The notes under the pieces are model-generated. The model was not told the origin of the DNA. It saw nothing but the letters and a program-made list of their open reading frames with translations, and did not search any database. Below are positions 11,886-19,619 of a DNA stretch of 64,000 bases, piece by piece (position 1 is the stretch's first letter; each line of letters begins with the position of its first letter). A program made the position numbers and the translations under genes. The stretch is taken from NCBI RefSeq assembly GCF_025133575.1, contig NZ_CP104011.1, positions 186,001 through 250,000 of the forward strand, read 5' to 3'. Origin of the DNA: Pseudomonas sp. GCEP-101 (GTDB lineage: Bacteria; Pseudomonadota; Gammaproteobacteria; Pseudomonadales; Pseudomonadaceae).

Positions 11886-13301
11886 ATGAATCGTATTGAC
11901 CGCGGAATCCTCCGCCCCCACCAAGCCTCCATGTCCGTCCTGCAAAAATTGCTCGACCTCTGCGTAATTTGCGCCGGCATGGGCATGGCAATCATTGCCG
12001 ATAAAGCTGCATGGGACTATTCAACAGTCATTGCAATGCTGTTTGCTTTGGTTATCTTTTATCTGCTCAGTGATTTTGCGCAACTTTACGTATCATGGCG
12101 TGGAGAAAGAGTTCGCGACGAGTTGCGCAAAGTTTGTGGTATATAGGCAGTCAGTTTTGCGGGAGTTGCTGTCATGGACTACCTCAGCCCGGAAATCACC
12201 GTGCTTAATAGTACCGGGCAAATCCAGTGGTTCTCTTTGGTACTAGTTAGCCTGTGTGGCTACCGTGTGTTATTGCGCTCTGCCCTGCATGCTCTACGGC
12301 GTCGCGGCTTTAATGCCCGCTCCGTGGCCATTGCTGGAGCAGGCGCGCTTGGGCAGCGGTTGGCGACCAACATGGCCAGTGCACCGTGGATGGGGTTAGA
12401 GCTAACCGGCTTTTTTGACGACAAGCTTCACGACTCGATTAGCTTGGGCTACGGCAAAGTAAATCTGCCTATTTCTGGTAAGCTGGAAGATTTGGTTGAA
12501 CAGGCCCGCATGGGCAAGCTAGACCGCGTCTATATTGCCCTGCCCATGCGCAGCGAAGCCCGCATCAAATGGCTGGTGGAGCAACTGAGCGATACCACCA
12601 CCTCGGTCTATATCGTGCCCGACGTCTTCGTGTTCGATCTACTCCATGCGCGCACCCAGAACATCGACGGAATCCCCACTATCAGCATCTTCGATAGCCC
12701 CATGGTGGGAGCCAGTGCAGTGGTCAAGCGCTTGGAAGATGTCGTGCTGTCCACACTGATCCTCTGCCTAATCGCCATCCCCATGCTGCTGATTTCCGCT
12801 GCGGTGAAGTTCACCTCCCCCGGCCCGGTGTTCTTCCGGCAAAAGCGCTATGGCATCGATGGCCGCTCCATCGAGGTCTGGAAGTTCCGCAGTATGAGAG
12901 TGATGGAAAATGGTGCGACGGTTACCCAGGCAACGCGCAACGACTCACGCATTACCCCGGTTGGCGCGTTCCTGCGGCGTACGTCCTTGGATGAATTACC
13001 GCAGTTCATCAACGTGCTAATGGGCGATATGTCCATAGTCGGCCCGCGCCCACATGCCATTGCCCACAACGAGCAATACCGCGGGCAGATCAGCAGCTAC
13101 ATGCTGCGCCACAAGGTGAAGCCGGGCATCACGGGATGGGCACAGGTAAATGGCTGGCGCGGCGAGACCGACACCCTTGAGAAGATGCAGAAGCGCGTCG
13201 AATTTGACCTCGCTTACATCAACAACTGGTCCTTGTGGTGGGACCTGAAGATCGTCTTCCTCACCCTGTTTAAGGGCTTCGTGCATAAGAACGCGTACTA
13301 G
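11886..13301 (+). pseudogene. Undecaprenyl-phosphate hexose-1-phosphate transferase (WbaP/WcaJ-like) interrupted by an amber codon
   Basis: One continuous frame of about 471 codons encodes an initiating polyprenyl-phosphate glycosyl-1-phosphate transferase, but codon 87 (12144-12146) is TAG. Reading resumes in the same frame with AVSFAGVAV, as expected for the middle of a membrane helix. Family members often have tryptophan here, so a TGG-to-TAG change is the simplest explanation. The piece before the stop (86 residues) carries the first membrane helices. The remainder carries the CoA-binding-like domain and complete catalytic domain. Possibilities are a true null, restart at 12174, amber suppression or an assembly error. 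Confidence 0.8.
12174..13301 (+). CDS. C-terminal part of the WbaP/WcaJ-like phosphotransferase, possibly translated by restart
   Basis: A 375-residue frame beginning at an ATG ten codons after the amber stop, with GGGAG 8 bases upstream, so reinitiation is plausible. It holds a Rossmann-like domain (VAIAGAGALGQRLA near residue 52), then a membrane hairpin near 190-212, then the catalytic Bac_transf domain with GPVFFRQKRYG, KFRSM, LDELPQFINVL, GPRP near 289 and KPGITGWAQVNG near 313. Work on Salmonella WbaP shows the C-terminal domain alone can be catalytic, so this fragment might retain activity. It lacks the N-terminal helices. Base composition is intermediate to normal. Confidence 0.65.
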   Translation: MDYLSPEITVLNSTGQIQWFSLVLVSLCGYRVLLRSALHALRRRGFNARSVAIAGAGALGQRLATNMASAPWMGLELTGFFDDKLHDSISLGYGKVNLPISGKLEDLVEQARMGKLDRVYIALPMRSEARIKWLVEQLSDTTTSVYIVPDVFVFDLLHARTQNIDGIPTISIFDSPMVGASAVVKRLEDVVLSTLILCLIAIPMLLISAAVKFTSPGPVFFRQKRYGIDGRSIEVWKFRSMRVMENGATVTQATRNDSRITPVGAFLRRTSLDELPQFINVLMGDMSIVGPRPHAIAHNEQYRGQISSYMLRHKVKPGITGWAQVNGWRGETDTLEKMQKRVEFDLAYINNWSLWWDLKIVFLTLFKGFVHKNAY

Positions 13302-13464
13302 CCAAATCCGCCGTCGTTAACGAATTTCCTGCCTTTACCTATTCGCCTTTTCCTACATCCGCTCCAAGGTCCAGTTGCTACCTTGCGCAGCCTCCTGGCC
13401 AGCACCTGTGCCATCGAAACCGGCGCGACGCGCCTTCCGCCAATTCCTCTTATGTAGCCGCCCC

Positions 13465-14571
13465 ATGATCCGTCCGTTGTCGCTCGCCGTCCTGTCCGCT
13501 CTTGCACTCCAGGGATGCATGTTTTCCCCTGGCCAAAATCTCGATACAGGGCGACTGATGCAGGAGGACTCTGCCGAGTCGAGCCGCGTCCAGTTAGTGC
13601 AGATCACGCCCAAATTGCTCACGGTGCAGGCGGCAACGCAACAGCAGGAAGCCATCCCACAGGAGCTGATCGACTATCGCCCCGAAAGCTATCGCATCGG
13701 TGCGGGCGACCTGCTCTACATCACCGTGTGGGACCATCCGGAGCTGACTTCGCCAGCCGGGCAGCAACAGCAGATCGATGCGAACGGTCGCCTGGTACGC
13801 CCTGACGGCACGTTGTTCTATCCGTATATCGGCCAGATCAAGGTCAGTGGCCGAACCATCGAGGACGTTCGCGGCACCATCACCCGCGCGCTGTCCAATT
13901 ATGTCGAGCAACCGCAGGTGGACATCGCGGTGATGCGCTACGCCAGCCAGCGCGTGGTGCTCAATGGCGCCTTCCTGAAGGCCGGGCAGCAAGCAATCAC
14001 TGCCACGCCGCTGACGCTGATGGAAGCCATTGGCGCGGCCGAATTGGACTCCACCAACGCGGATCTCTCCGGCTTGACGCTGCAGCGCGACAAGCAGCTG
14101 TTTCACCTGAACCTGGATGCCCTCAATACGGCCCAGGGTTCTGACCTCTACAGCCTCTATCTGAAAGATGGCGACCGCATCTACCTGCCCTACAACGACC
14201 GCAAGAAGGTCTACCTGATGGGCGAGGTAAATACACCGCGCGCGCTGACCTTCAAGACCCGCGACATGAACCTGGCCGATGCGCTGGGGAGCGTGGGCGG
14301 CCTGAACCAGACCACGGCCAACGGCAAGGCGGTCTACGTCATTCGTGGCGTGGAGAACCTGGAGACCGAGCGCGCCAAGGTCTTCCAGCTCGACGCCAAC
14401 TCGCCCACCGCGTTCATCCTGGCCCAGCAGTTCCAGCTGCAACCGCAGGACGTGGTGTATGTCGGCCCGGCCGGCGTGACGCGCTGGAACCGCCTGATCA
14501 GCCAATTGGTACCGTCGGCCGGCATCATCGGTACCGGTTCGACCGTCCAGCACAACCTCACCAACAACTGA
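13465..14571 (+). CDS. wza: Polysaccharide export outer-membrane lipoprotein, Wza-like
   Basis: Outer-membrane exporter partner of the Wzc-like kinase. I take the ATG at 13465 rather than an in-frame upstream codon because it gives a lipoprotein signal with lipobox ALQGC (Cys18). The mature protein has the poly_export domain (YRIGAGDLLYITVWDHPEL near residue 76, about 90 residues) followed by SLBB domains (VVLNGAFLKAGQ and KVYLMGEVNTPRA). The length of 368 residues is close to E. coli Wza (379). It starts the export block wza-yjbF-yjbG-yjbH. G+C-rich like the chromosome, unlike the cassette upstream. Confidence 0.9.
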   Translation: MIRPLSLAVLSALALQGCMFSPGQNLDTGRLMQEDSAESSRVQLVQITPKLLTVQAATQQQEAIPQELIDYRPESYRIGAGDLLYITVWDHPELTSPAGQQQQIDANGRLVRPDGTLFYPYIGQIKVSGRTIEDVRGTITRALSNYVEQPQVDIAVMRYASQRVVLNGAFLKAGQQAITATPLTLMEAIGAAELDSTNADLSGLTLQRDKQLFHLNLDALNTAQGSDLYSLYLKDGDRIYLPYNDRKKVYLMGEVNTPRALTFKTRDMNLADALGSVGGLNQTTANGKAVYVIRGVENLETERAKVFQLDANSPTAFILAQQFQLQPQDVVYVGPAGVTRWNRLISQLVPSAGIIGTGSTVQHNLTNN

Positions 14572-14580
14572 TTTCTCGCC

Positions 14581-15237
14581 ATGAAAGCCCTTCGCTTGCT
14601 GGCGCTGGCTGCGCTTACCGCCTCGCTAAGTGCCTGCAACCCACTGATGCGAGGCTCCTTGGATACGCTCGGCGCGAGCCTCAGCCGCCCGGCGTCGCTG
14701 GAGCTGACCCGCGCCCAGGTCGAGGCGCTGCCCTACTACCAGATGCAAGTCAGCTCCGAGTACGGCTCGGCGGTGATGGCCCTGGTACGCACCCAGGGCG
14801 ATCGGCAGTTCTGGCGTGCGTCCTCGGGGCAGTTTTTGCTGCTTGAGAAAGGGCTCGTGGTGCGCACCTTGGGCTTCCCGAACGACCTGCTGGGAACGCG
14901 CCTGAGTGCTGAGGCGCCGTTCCAGCATGGGTTACACCAGGTCGCGGACGGCCAGCCAAGCCAACGCTGGATCGACCTCGGGGCTGGCTATCAGTTGGAT
15001 GTTCCACTCAGCGGCAGCTTCCAACGCAAGGGGACCGAAAGGGTCCGGATTCTCGACCAGGATCTGACCTTGCTTCGCGTAGACGAGACGCTGCGCGCCC
15101 CCGTTAGTGGCCTGTCCTCCACCAATCATTATTGGGTCGACCCGAGCGACGGCTTTGTGATGCAAAGCCGCCAGCAAGTCGCGCCTGGCTTGAATATCAC
15201 CATCACCCAACTGCGCCCGCTCCGGGAGAAACCATGA
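14581..15237 (+). CDS. yjbF: YjbF/GfcB-family lipoprotein
   Basis: Outer-membrane-associated lipoprotein of the group-4-capsule / Yjb exopolysaccharide export set. The 218 residues start with a signal and lipobox SLSAC (Cys19). The body is rich in beta strands (LPYYQMQVSSEYGSAVMAL, FWRASSGQFLLLEKGLVV, LGFPNDLLGTRL), as in DUF2886 proteins. The exact biochemical role is unknown in any organism. Its stop overlaps the next start (ATGA), so it is coupled to the yjbG-like gene. Confidence 0.85.
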   Translation: MKALRLLALAALTASLSACNPLMRGSLDTLGASLSRPASLELTRAQVEALPYYQMQVSSEYGSAVMALVRTQGDRQFWRASSGQFLLLEKGLVVRTLGFPNDLLGTRLSAEAPFQHGLHQVADGQPSQRWIDLGAGYQLDVPLSGSFQRKGTERVRILDQDLTLLRVDETLRAPVSGLSSTNHYWVDPSDGFVMQSRQQVAPGLNITITQLRPLREKP

Positions 15238-16007
15238 AGCTCTCCCGGCTTTGTTGCCTGCTGGCGTGCCTCGCGGTCAGCACCACTCTGCTCGCCAGTA
15301 CGCGAATCGAAGTACTGGGCGCCCTACCTGCCCCAGGAAAGATGGAAGTCCCCGAAGACTTGCGCCTGGGCCAGTTTCTCGGGCAACTGCGGGTGGACCC
15401 GCTCGGCTACTGGCTCGGTGCATCCTGGCAACGCCAGGGTCTGAGAGCCGAACAAACACGGCTGAAGGCCGGCATCCTGTTCGATCTGATCCAACTGGAG
15501 CGCCTGGCGCAATTGCAGGACAAGCCCAGCCTCGCCAACGCCGCGCATCAGTTGAAGGAGCAGGTGAGCGCGCTGCCAGTAACCGGCCGGCAGGTCTATC
15601 ACCTCGACCCGCTCGCCGTGGAACTCAACGCGGCGCGTTCACCAACGCTGCAGGAAGGCGACCGGCTGATATTCCCGCAGCGCCCCGCCAGCGTGCGGGT
15701 CACCGGCGCGGTAGCGAGCGACTGCACTCTACCCTTCGTCCCCCTGCAGCAAGCTGATCGCTATGCGCAGCAGTGCCCTGCGCTGGCCGACGCGGACCCG
15801 GATTACCTCTACGTGATTCAGCCAGATGGTCAGGTGACGCGCCTCGGCATCGCCCTGTGGAACCGCGAAGAAGGCGCCCCCCCGGCGCCCGGCGCGGTGC
15901 TATTGGTGCCGCTGGACGCCAATGAAATCAAAACCATTGCCCCTGAGTTGAATCAGGAGCTGGCCGAGTTCCTTGCCACTCAATCTCTACCGGCGGAGGC
16001 TCCATGA
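15234..16007 (+). CDS. yjbG: YjbG/GfcC-family capsule export protein
   Basis: Periplasmic protein of the same export set. The ATG at 15234 overlaps the yjbF-like stop and is followed by a cleavable signal peptide ending near LLAS-TRIEV (about residue 22). The 257-residue protein shows the GfcC pattern: a first domain with a conserved helix (DLIQLERLAQL), then SLBB/ubiquitin-like strands around RPASVRVTGAV and DYLYVIQPDGQV. In E. coli GfcC the fold resembles Wza domains 2-3, so an interaction with the exporter is thought likely. The stop overlaps the yjbH-like start (ATGA). Confidence 0.82.
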   Translation: MKLSRLCCLLACLAVSTTLLASTRIEVLGALPAPGKMEVPEDLRLGQFLGQLRVDPLGYWLGASWQRQGLRAEQTRLKAGILFDLIQLERLAQLQDKPSLANAAHQLKEQVSALPVTGRQVYHLDPLAVELNAARSPTLQEGDRLIFPQRPASVRVTGAVASDCTLPFVPLQQADRYAQQCPALADADPDYLYVIQPDGQVTRLGIALWNREEGAPPAPGAVLLVPLDANEIKTIAPELNQELAEFLATQSLPAEAP

Positions 16008-18103
16008 AACGTCACCATGGCCTTTACGCCCTGCTGGCGACCACCACGCTGGTGAGCGCCGAACCTCGCTTTACCCAGAACGATTTTGGCGGCGTCGGCC
16101 TGCTGCAAACCCCTACTGCGCGCATGGCGCCGGCGGGGGAGATCAGCATCAACGCCAACCGCACCGATCCCTACTCGCGCTATAGCTTCTCGCTGCAGCC
16201 GTTCGACTGGATGGAGGGGACCTTCCGCTACACCTCTATCAGTAACCGTAGATACGGTGCGGAGGACTTCAGCGGCGACCAGAGCTACAAAGACAAGGCC
16301 TTCGACGTCAAACTCCGTCTGCTGCAGGAGAGTCGCTGGGCACCTGAAATAGCCTTGGGTGGGCGCGACATCGGTGGTACCGGTCTTTTCTCCAGCGAAT
16401 ACTTTGTCGGCAACAAGCGTGTCGGCGACCTTGATTTCAGCCTAGGGCTCGCCTGGGGTTATATTGGCAACCGAGGCGAGCTGGGTAATCCCCTTGGCTG
16501 GGTCGATGACCGATTCAACAGTCGCCCGATGCCCACCAGTGATGTGAATAATGCTGGCTCGCTCGATGCGAGTGCCTACTTCCGCGGCCGCCCCTCCCCC
16601 TTCGGCGGCATCAACTGGCAAACGCCCTGGGATCGCCTCTCGGTCAAGCTCGAATACGACGGCAACGACTACCAGCGCGAACCCCTGAACAACAACCAGA
16701 AGCAGAAATCGCCGTTCAACATCGGCATGGTGTTCAAGACCGCCGACTCGGTGGACCTGCACGCCGCCTTCGAGCGCGGCAATACAGCCATGTTCGGTAT
16801 CACCCTGCATACCAACTTCGCCACCCGCCAGGCGCCCGCCAAGGTAGCCGACCCGGCGCCGGAGCCACTGGCGGATAACGCCCAAGGCCATCAGCAAACC
16901 CCGACAGATTGGGCCGACGTGTCACGCCGCCTCGCGGACAACGCCGGCTACAAGGTCGATCGCATCACCCGCAAGGACAGCGAAGTCGTCGTCTACGGTG
17001 AGCAGTCCCGCTACCTCTATCCGGCCGAAGCCGTCGGCCGCGCCGCGCGCATTCTCGATAACAGCACCGATGACGACGTCCAGTGGTTCACTGTCGTCGA
17101 TAGCCGTTACGGGCAACCCGTGGTGGAAACCAGCGTACCGCGCAACGTATTCCGTGACGTGGCGAACCAGGAACGCCCGCTGGCCGACCTGCGCCGCACC
17201 ACCGAACAGAACGTGCCGCTGCCGCAGGAGGAAGAACTGCTCTACGCCCAGCGGCCCGATCCCTTCAGCTATAACCTCGGCCTGGGCTACAACCAGAGCA
17301 TCGGCGGGCCGGACAACTTCCTGCTCTACCAATTCACCGCCGACCTCGACAGCGAATACCGCTTCACCCCCAGCCTGTGGTGGAACGGTCTGCTCAGCGC
17401 CAACCTGATCAACAACTACGACAACTTCAAGTACGACGCCCCCAGCGGCTTGCCGCGCGTGCGCACGGACGTCCGGAAATACATGACCACGTCCGACCTC
17501 ACCCTGCCCACCTTCCAGCTGAACAAGACCGCGCGCCTGGACCAGGACCTCTACGGCATGGTGTACGGCGGCTACCTGGAAAGTATGTACGCCGGCGTCG
17601 GCGGCGAGCTGCTGTACCGCCCCATGGGCTCGGACTGGGCCCTGGGCGCCAACCTCGACCTGGTTCGCCAGCGCGATTTCGACCAGCACTTCGGCCTGCG
17701 CGATTACCAGACGGCCACCGGCTTCGTCACCCTCTACTGGCAGACCGGCTTCCAGGACATCCTCGCCACCGTCAGCGCCGGCCGCTACCTGGCGCGCGAC
17801 TGGGGTAGCACCTTCGACCTGTCCCGCCAGTTCAGGAACGGCGTGCGCTTCGGCACCTGGGTCACCCTCACCACCGCCAGCAAGGAAGAGTTCGGCGAAG
17901 GCAGCTTCGACAAGGGCATCTATGTGTCGATCCCCTTCGACGAGCTGATGAGCAGCTCCACCATGCGCCGCGCCAACCTCTCCTGGAACCCGCTGACCCG
18001 CGACGGCGGCGCGATGCTCAACCATTACTACTCGCTGTATGACCTCACCGATGGTCGTGATCAGGTGATGTTCCAGAACCTGTTCGGACGCATCGTGAAA
18101 TAA
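16004..18103 (+). CDS. yjbH: YjbH/GfcD-family outer-membrane beta-barrel protein
   Basis: Large outer-membrane protein proposed as an export pore in Yjb/group-4-capsule systems. The 699 residues have a short signal peptide (cleavage near LVSA-EPRF, residue 19), the family-typical start FGGVGLLQTPTARMAPAGE, and two repeated beta-barrel halves, the second beginning near YNLGLGYNQSIGGP. The central part (about 280-390) includes a globular insert. Many alternating aromatic strands support a barrel. It closes the four-gene export operon; 84 bp later an unrelated lipoprotein gene starts. Confidence 0.87.
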   Translation: MKRHHGLYALLATTTLVSAEPRFTQNDFGGVGLLQTPTARMAPAGEISINANRTDPYSRYSFSLQPFDWMEGTFRYTSISNRRYGAEDFSGDQSYKDKAFDVKLRLLQESRWAPEIALGGRDIGGTGLFSSEYFVGNKRVGDLDFSLGLAWGYIGNRGELGNPLGWVDDRFNSRPMPTSDVNNAGSLDASAYFRGRPSPFGGINWQTPWDRLSVKLEYDGNDYQREPLNNNQKQKSPFNIGMVFKTADSVDLHAAFERGNTAMFGITLHTNFATRQAPAKVADPAPEPLADNAQGHQQTPTDWADVSRRLADNAGYKVDRITRKDSEVVVYGEQSRYLYPAEAVGRAARILDNSTDDDVQWFTVVDSRYGQPVVETSVPRNVFRDVANQERPLADLRRTTEQNVPLPQEEELLYAQRPDPFSYNLGLGYNQSIGGPDNFLLYQFTADLDSEYRFTPSLWWNGLLSANLINNYDNFKYDAPSGLPRVRTDVRKYMTTSDLTLPTFQLNKTARLDQDLYGMVYGGYLESMYAGVGGELLYRPMGSDWALGANLDLVRQRDFDQHFGLRDYQTATGFVTLYWQTGFQDILATVSAGRYLARDWGSTFDLSRQFRNGVRFGTWVTLTTASKEEFGEGSFDKGIYVSIPFDELMSSSTMRRANLSWNPLTRDGGAMLNHYYSLYDLTDGRDQVMFQNLFGRIVK

Positions 18104-18187
18104 CTCGACGCTCGCCCGTCAAATGGCGCCGAAACCAATGTCCGCCACAATGGTCTGACGCGCCCTGGAACCAAGGAGAGCTCCGCC

Positions 18188-18586
18188 ATGAAAACCCTTC
18201 CCCTGCTGCTGATGACCGGCGTGCTCGCCGCGTGCAGTTCCACGCCATCCGCCGACAAGGCGTCACTCGACGGTGAAGTCTTCTACCTGCAACGCATCGC
18301 CCTGCCGCCGACGGCGCAGGTGACCGTGCGCCTGCAGGACGTGTCGCTGGCGGACGCGCCGGCGATTGACCTCGCTCAGCAGCAGTTGGCGCCAGGCCGT
18401 CAGGTCCCGCAGGCCTTCCACCTCGAGTACGACCGCAGCGAGGTCAAGCCGGGTCATAGCTACGCGGTCAGCGCCCGCATCGAAGACCATGGCCGGGTGC
18501 TGTTCATCACCACCGAGCGCCACAGCGTCCGCCTCGACGGCAGCGACCCGCAACCGCTGCGTGTGCGTGTCGATCCTGTGCGCTGA
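18188..18586 (+). CDS. YbaY-family lipoprotein
   Basis: Small outer-membrane lipoprotein of 132 residues with lipobox VLAAC (Cys16). The rest is one YbaY / type-III-pilotin-like beta domain: DGEVFYLQRIALPPTAQVTVRLQDVSLADA followed by FHLEYDRSEVKPGHSYAVSARI, a fold shared by YbaY, YscW and related pilotins. The function in E. coli is poorly known (glycoprotein/polysaccharide metabolism is only an old label). It has a clear AAGGAG ribosome site. It is separate from the capsule export operon. Confidence 0.82.
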   Translation: MKTLPLLLMTGVLAACSSTPSADKASLDGEVFYLQRIALPPTAQVTVRLQDVSLADAPAIDLAQQQLAPGRQVPQAFHLEYDRSEVKPGHSYAVSARIEDHGRVLFITTERHSVRLDGSDPQPLRVRVDPVR

Positions 18587-18694
18587 TTCACCGCGCCGGC
18601 GGGTTTTCCCCAGTGGCCATCCTCCGTTAATCTCGCTCCTTCATTTTCACCCCGGCGGCTACTCCAGCCGTCGGGTTTCACCAAGGAAGTACCG

Positions 18695-19372
18695 ATGCTG
18701 CGATTCCCCGTTCTGCTGGCCGGCGCCCTGCTGTCCGTCAATGCCTTCGCCCTGTCCCTTTCCGATCTCAGCCAGAGCGACGCCACCGGCGGCCTGAAGG
18801 ACGCGCTGACCCAGGGCGCCCAGGTGGCCGTGAAGCAGCTCAGCCAGCCGGGCGGCTTCAGCAATGACCCGGCCGTGCGCATCGAACTGCCCGGCAAGCT
18901 GGGCAAGGCCGCCAAGACCATGAAACAGTTCGGCATGGGCGCCCAGGTCGACCAGCTCGAAGCGAGCATGAACAAGGCGGCCGAGGCCGCCATGCCGCAG
19001 GCCCAGGCGCTGCTGGTGGACGCGGTGAAGAAGATGACCGTGACCGACGCCAAGGGCATCCTGCAGGGCGGCGACCACTCCGCCACCGATTACCTGAACC
19101 GCAGCAGCCGCGATCAGCTGCGCGCCAAGTTCCTGCCGATCATCAAGCAGGCCACCGACCAGGTCGGCGTGGCCAAGCAGTACAACGCGTTCGCCAGCCA
19201 GGCCGCCGCCTTCGGCGTGGTCGATGCCAAGAATGCGAACATCGAGAACTACGTGACCGAGGAGGCGCTGGACGGCCTGTTCAAGCTCATTGCCGAGCAG
19301 GAAAAGACCATCCGCCAGAACCCGACCGCCGCGGCCACCGGCCTGGCGAAGAAGGTCTTCGGGGTGCTCTGA
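18695..19372 (+). CDS. DUF4197-domain periplasmic protein
   Basis: A 225-residue protein with a cleavable signal peptide (cleavage near VNAFA-LSLSDL) and a helical DUF4197 body containing GLKDALTQGAQVAVKQLSQPGGF near residue 32 and LLVDAVKKMTV near 108. No function is established for this family. It is preceded by CAAGGAAG as ribosome site and followed by a strong palindromic terminator, so it is probably a single-gene unit. Confidence 0.8.
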   Translation: MLRFPVLLAGALLSVNAFALSLSDLSQSDATGGLKDALTQGAQVAVKQLSQPGGFSNDPAVRIELPGKLGKAAKTMKQFGMGAQVDQLEASMNKAAEAAMPQAQALLVDAVKKMTVTDAKGILQGGDHSATDYLNRSSRDQLRAKFLPIIKQATDQVGVAKQYNAFASQAAAFGVVDAKNANIENYVTEEALDGLFKLIAEQEKTIRQNPTAAATGLAKKVFGVL

Positions 19373-19389
19373 ATTCCGCCTGTAGACAG

Positions 19390-19417
19390 AAAAAGCCCGG
19401 CAATTGCCGGGCTTTTT
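19390..19417. terminator. Bidirectional intrinsic terminator
   Basis: Perfect 28-base palindrome with arms AAAAAGCCCGGCAA and their complement, giving an A-tract before and T-tract after the G+C stem on both strands. It ends the DUF4197 gene and can also stop leftward transcription coming out of mexK. Confidence 0.9.
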
Positions 19418-19437
19418 CATGCCTGTTCAGTTATCGC

Positions 19438-19463
19438 CTGTAGGAGCGGGCCATGCCCGCGAC
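19438..19463 (+). repeat. REP hairpin (GGGCCATGCCC class)
   Basis: TGTAGGAGCG followed by stem GCGGGC / GCCCGC with loop CAT. Single REP in the gap between the DUF4197 gene and mexK. Confidence 0.85.
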
Positions 19464-19558
19464 AGCACGCCAGAGAACGCAGGCAACGGGTATCGCTTCG
19501 CTTTATGCCATCCTGCGAAAACACCTCGCCCCACGCCAGAGCTGGAAATCGCTTCAAT

Positions 19559-19609
19559 CTGTAGGAGCGCGCCCTGCGCGCGATCGCGGGCAGGGCGCGC
19601 TCCTACAGG
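19559..19609. repeat. Paired REP (REPIN), mixed classes
   Basis: Two REP hairpins head to tail, starting CTGTAGGAGCGCGCCCTGCG and ending CGCTCCTACAGG. Located 10 bp from the mexK stop, a usual position for REPINs. Confidence 0.85.
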
Positions 19610-19619
19610 GAATACCGAG

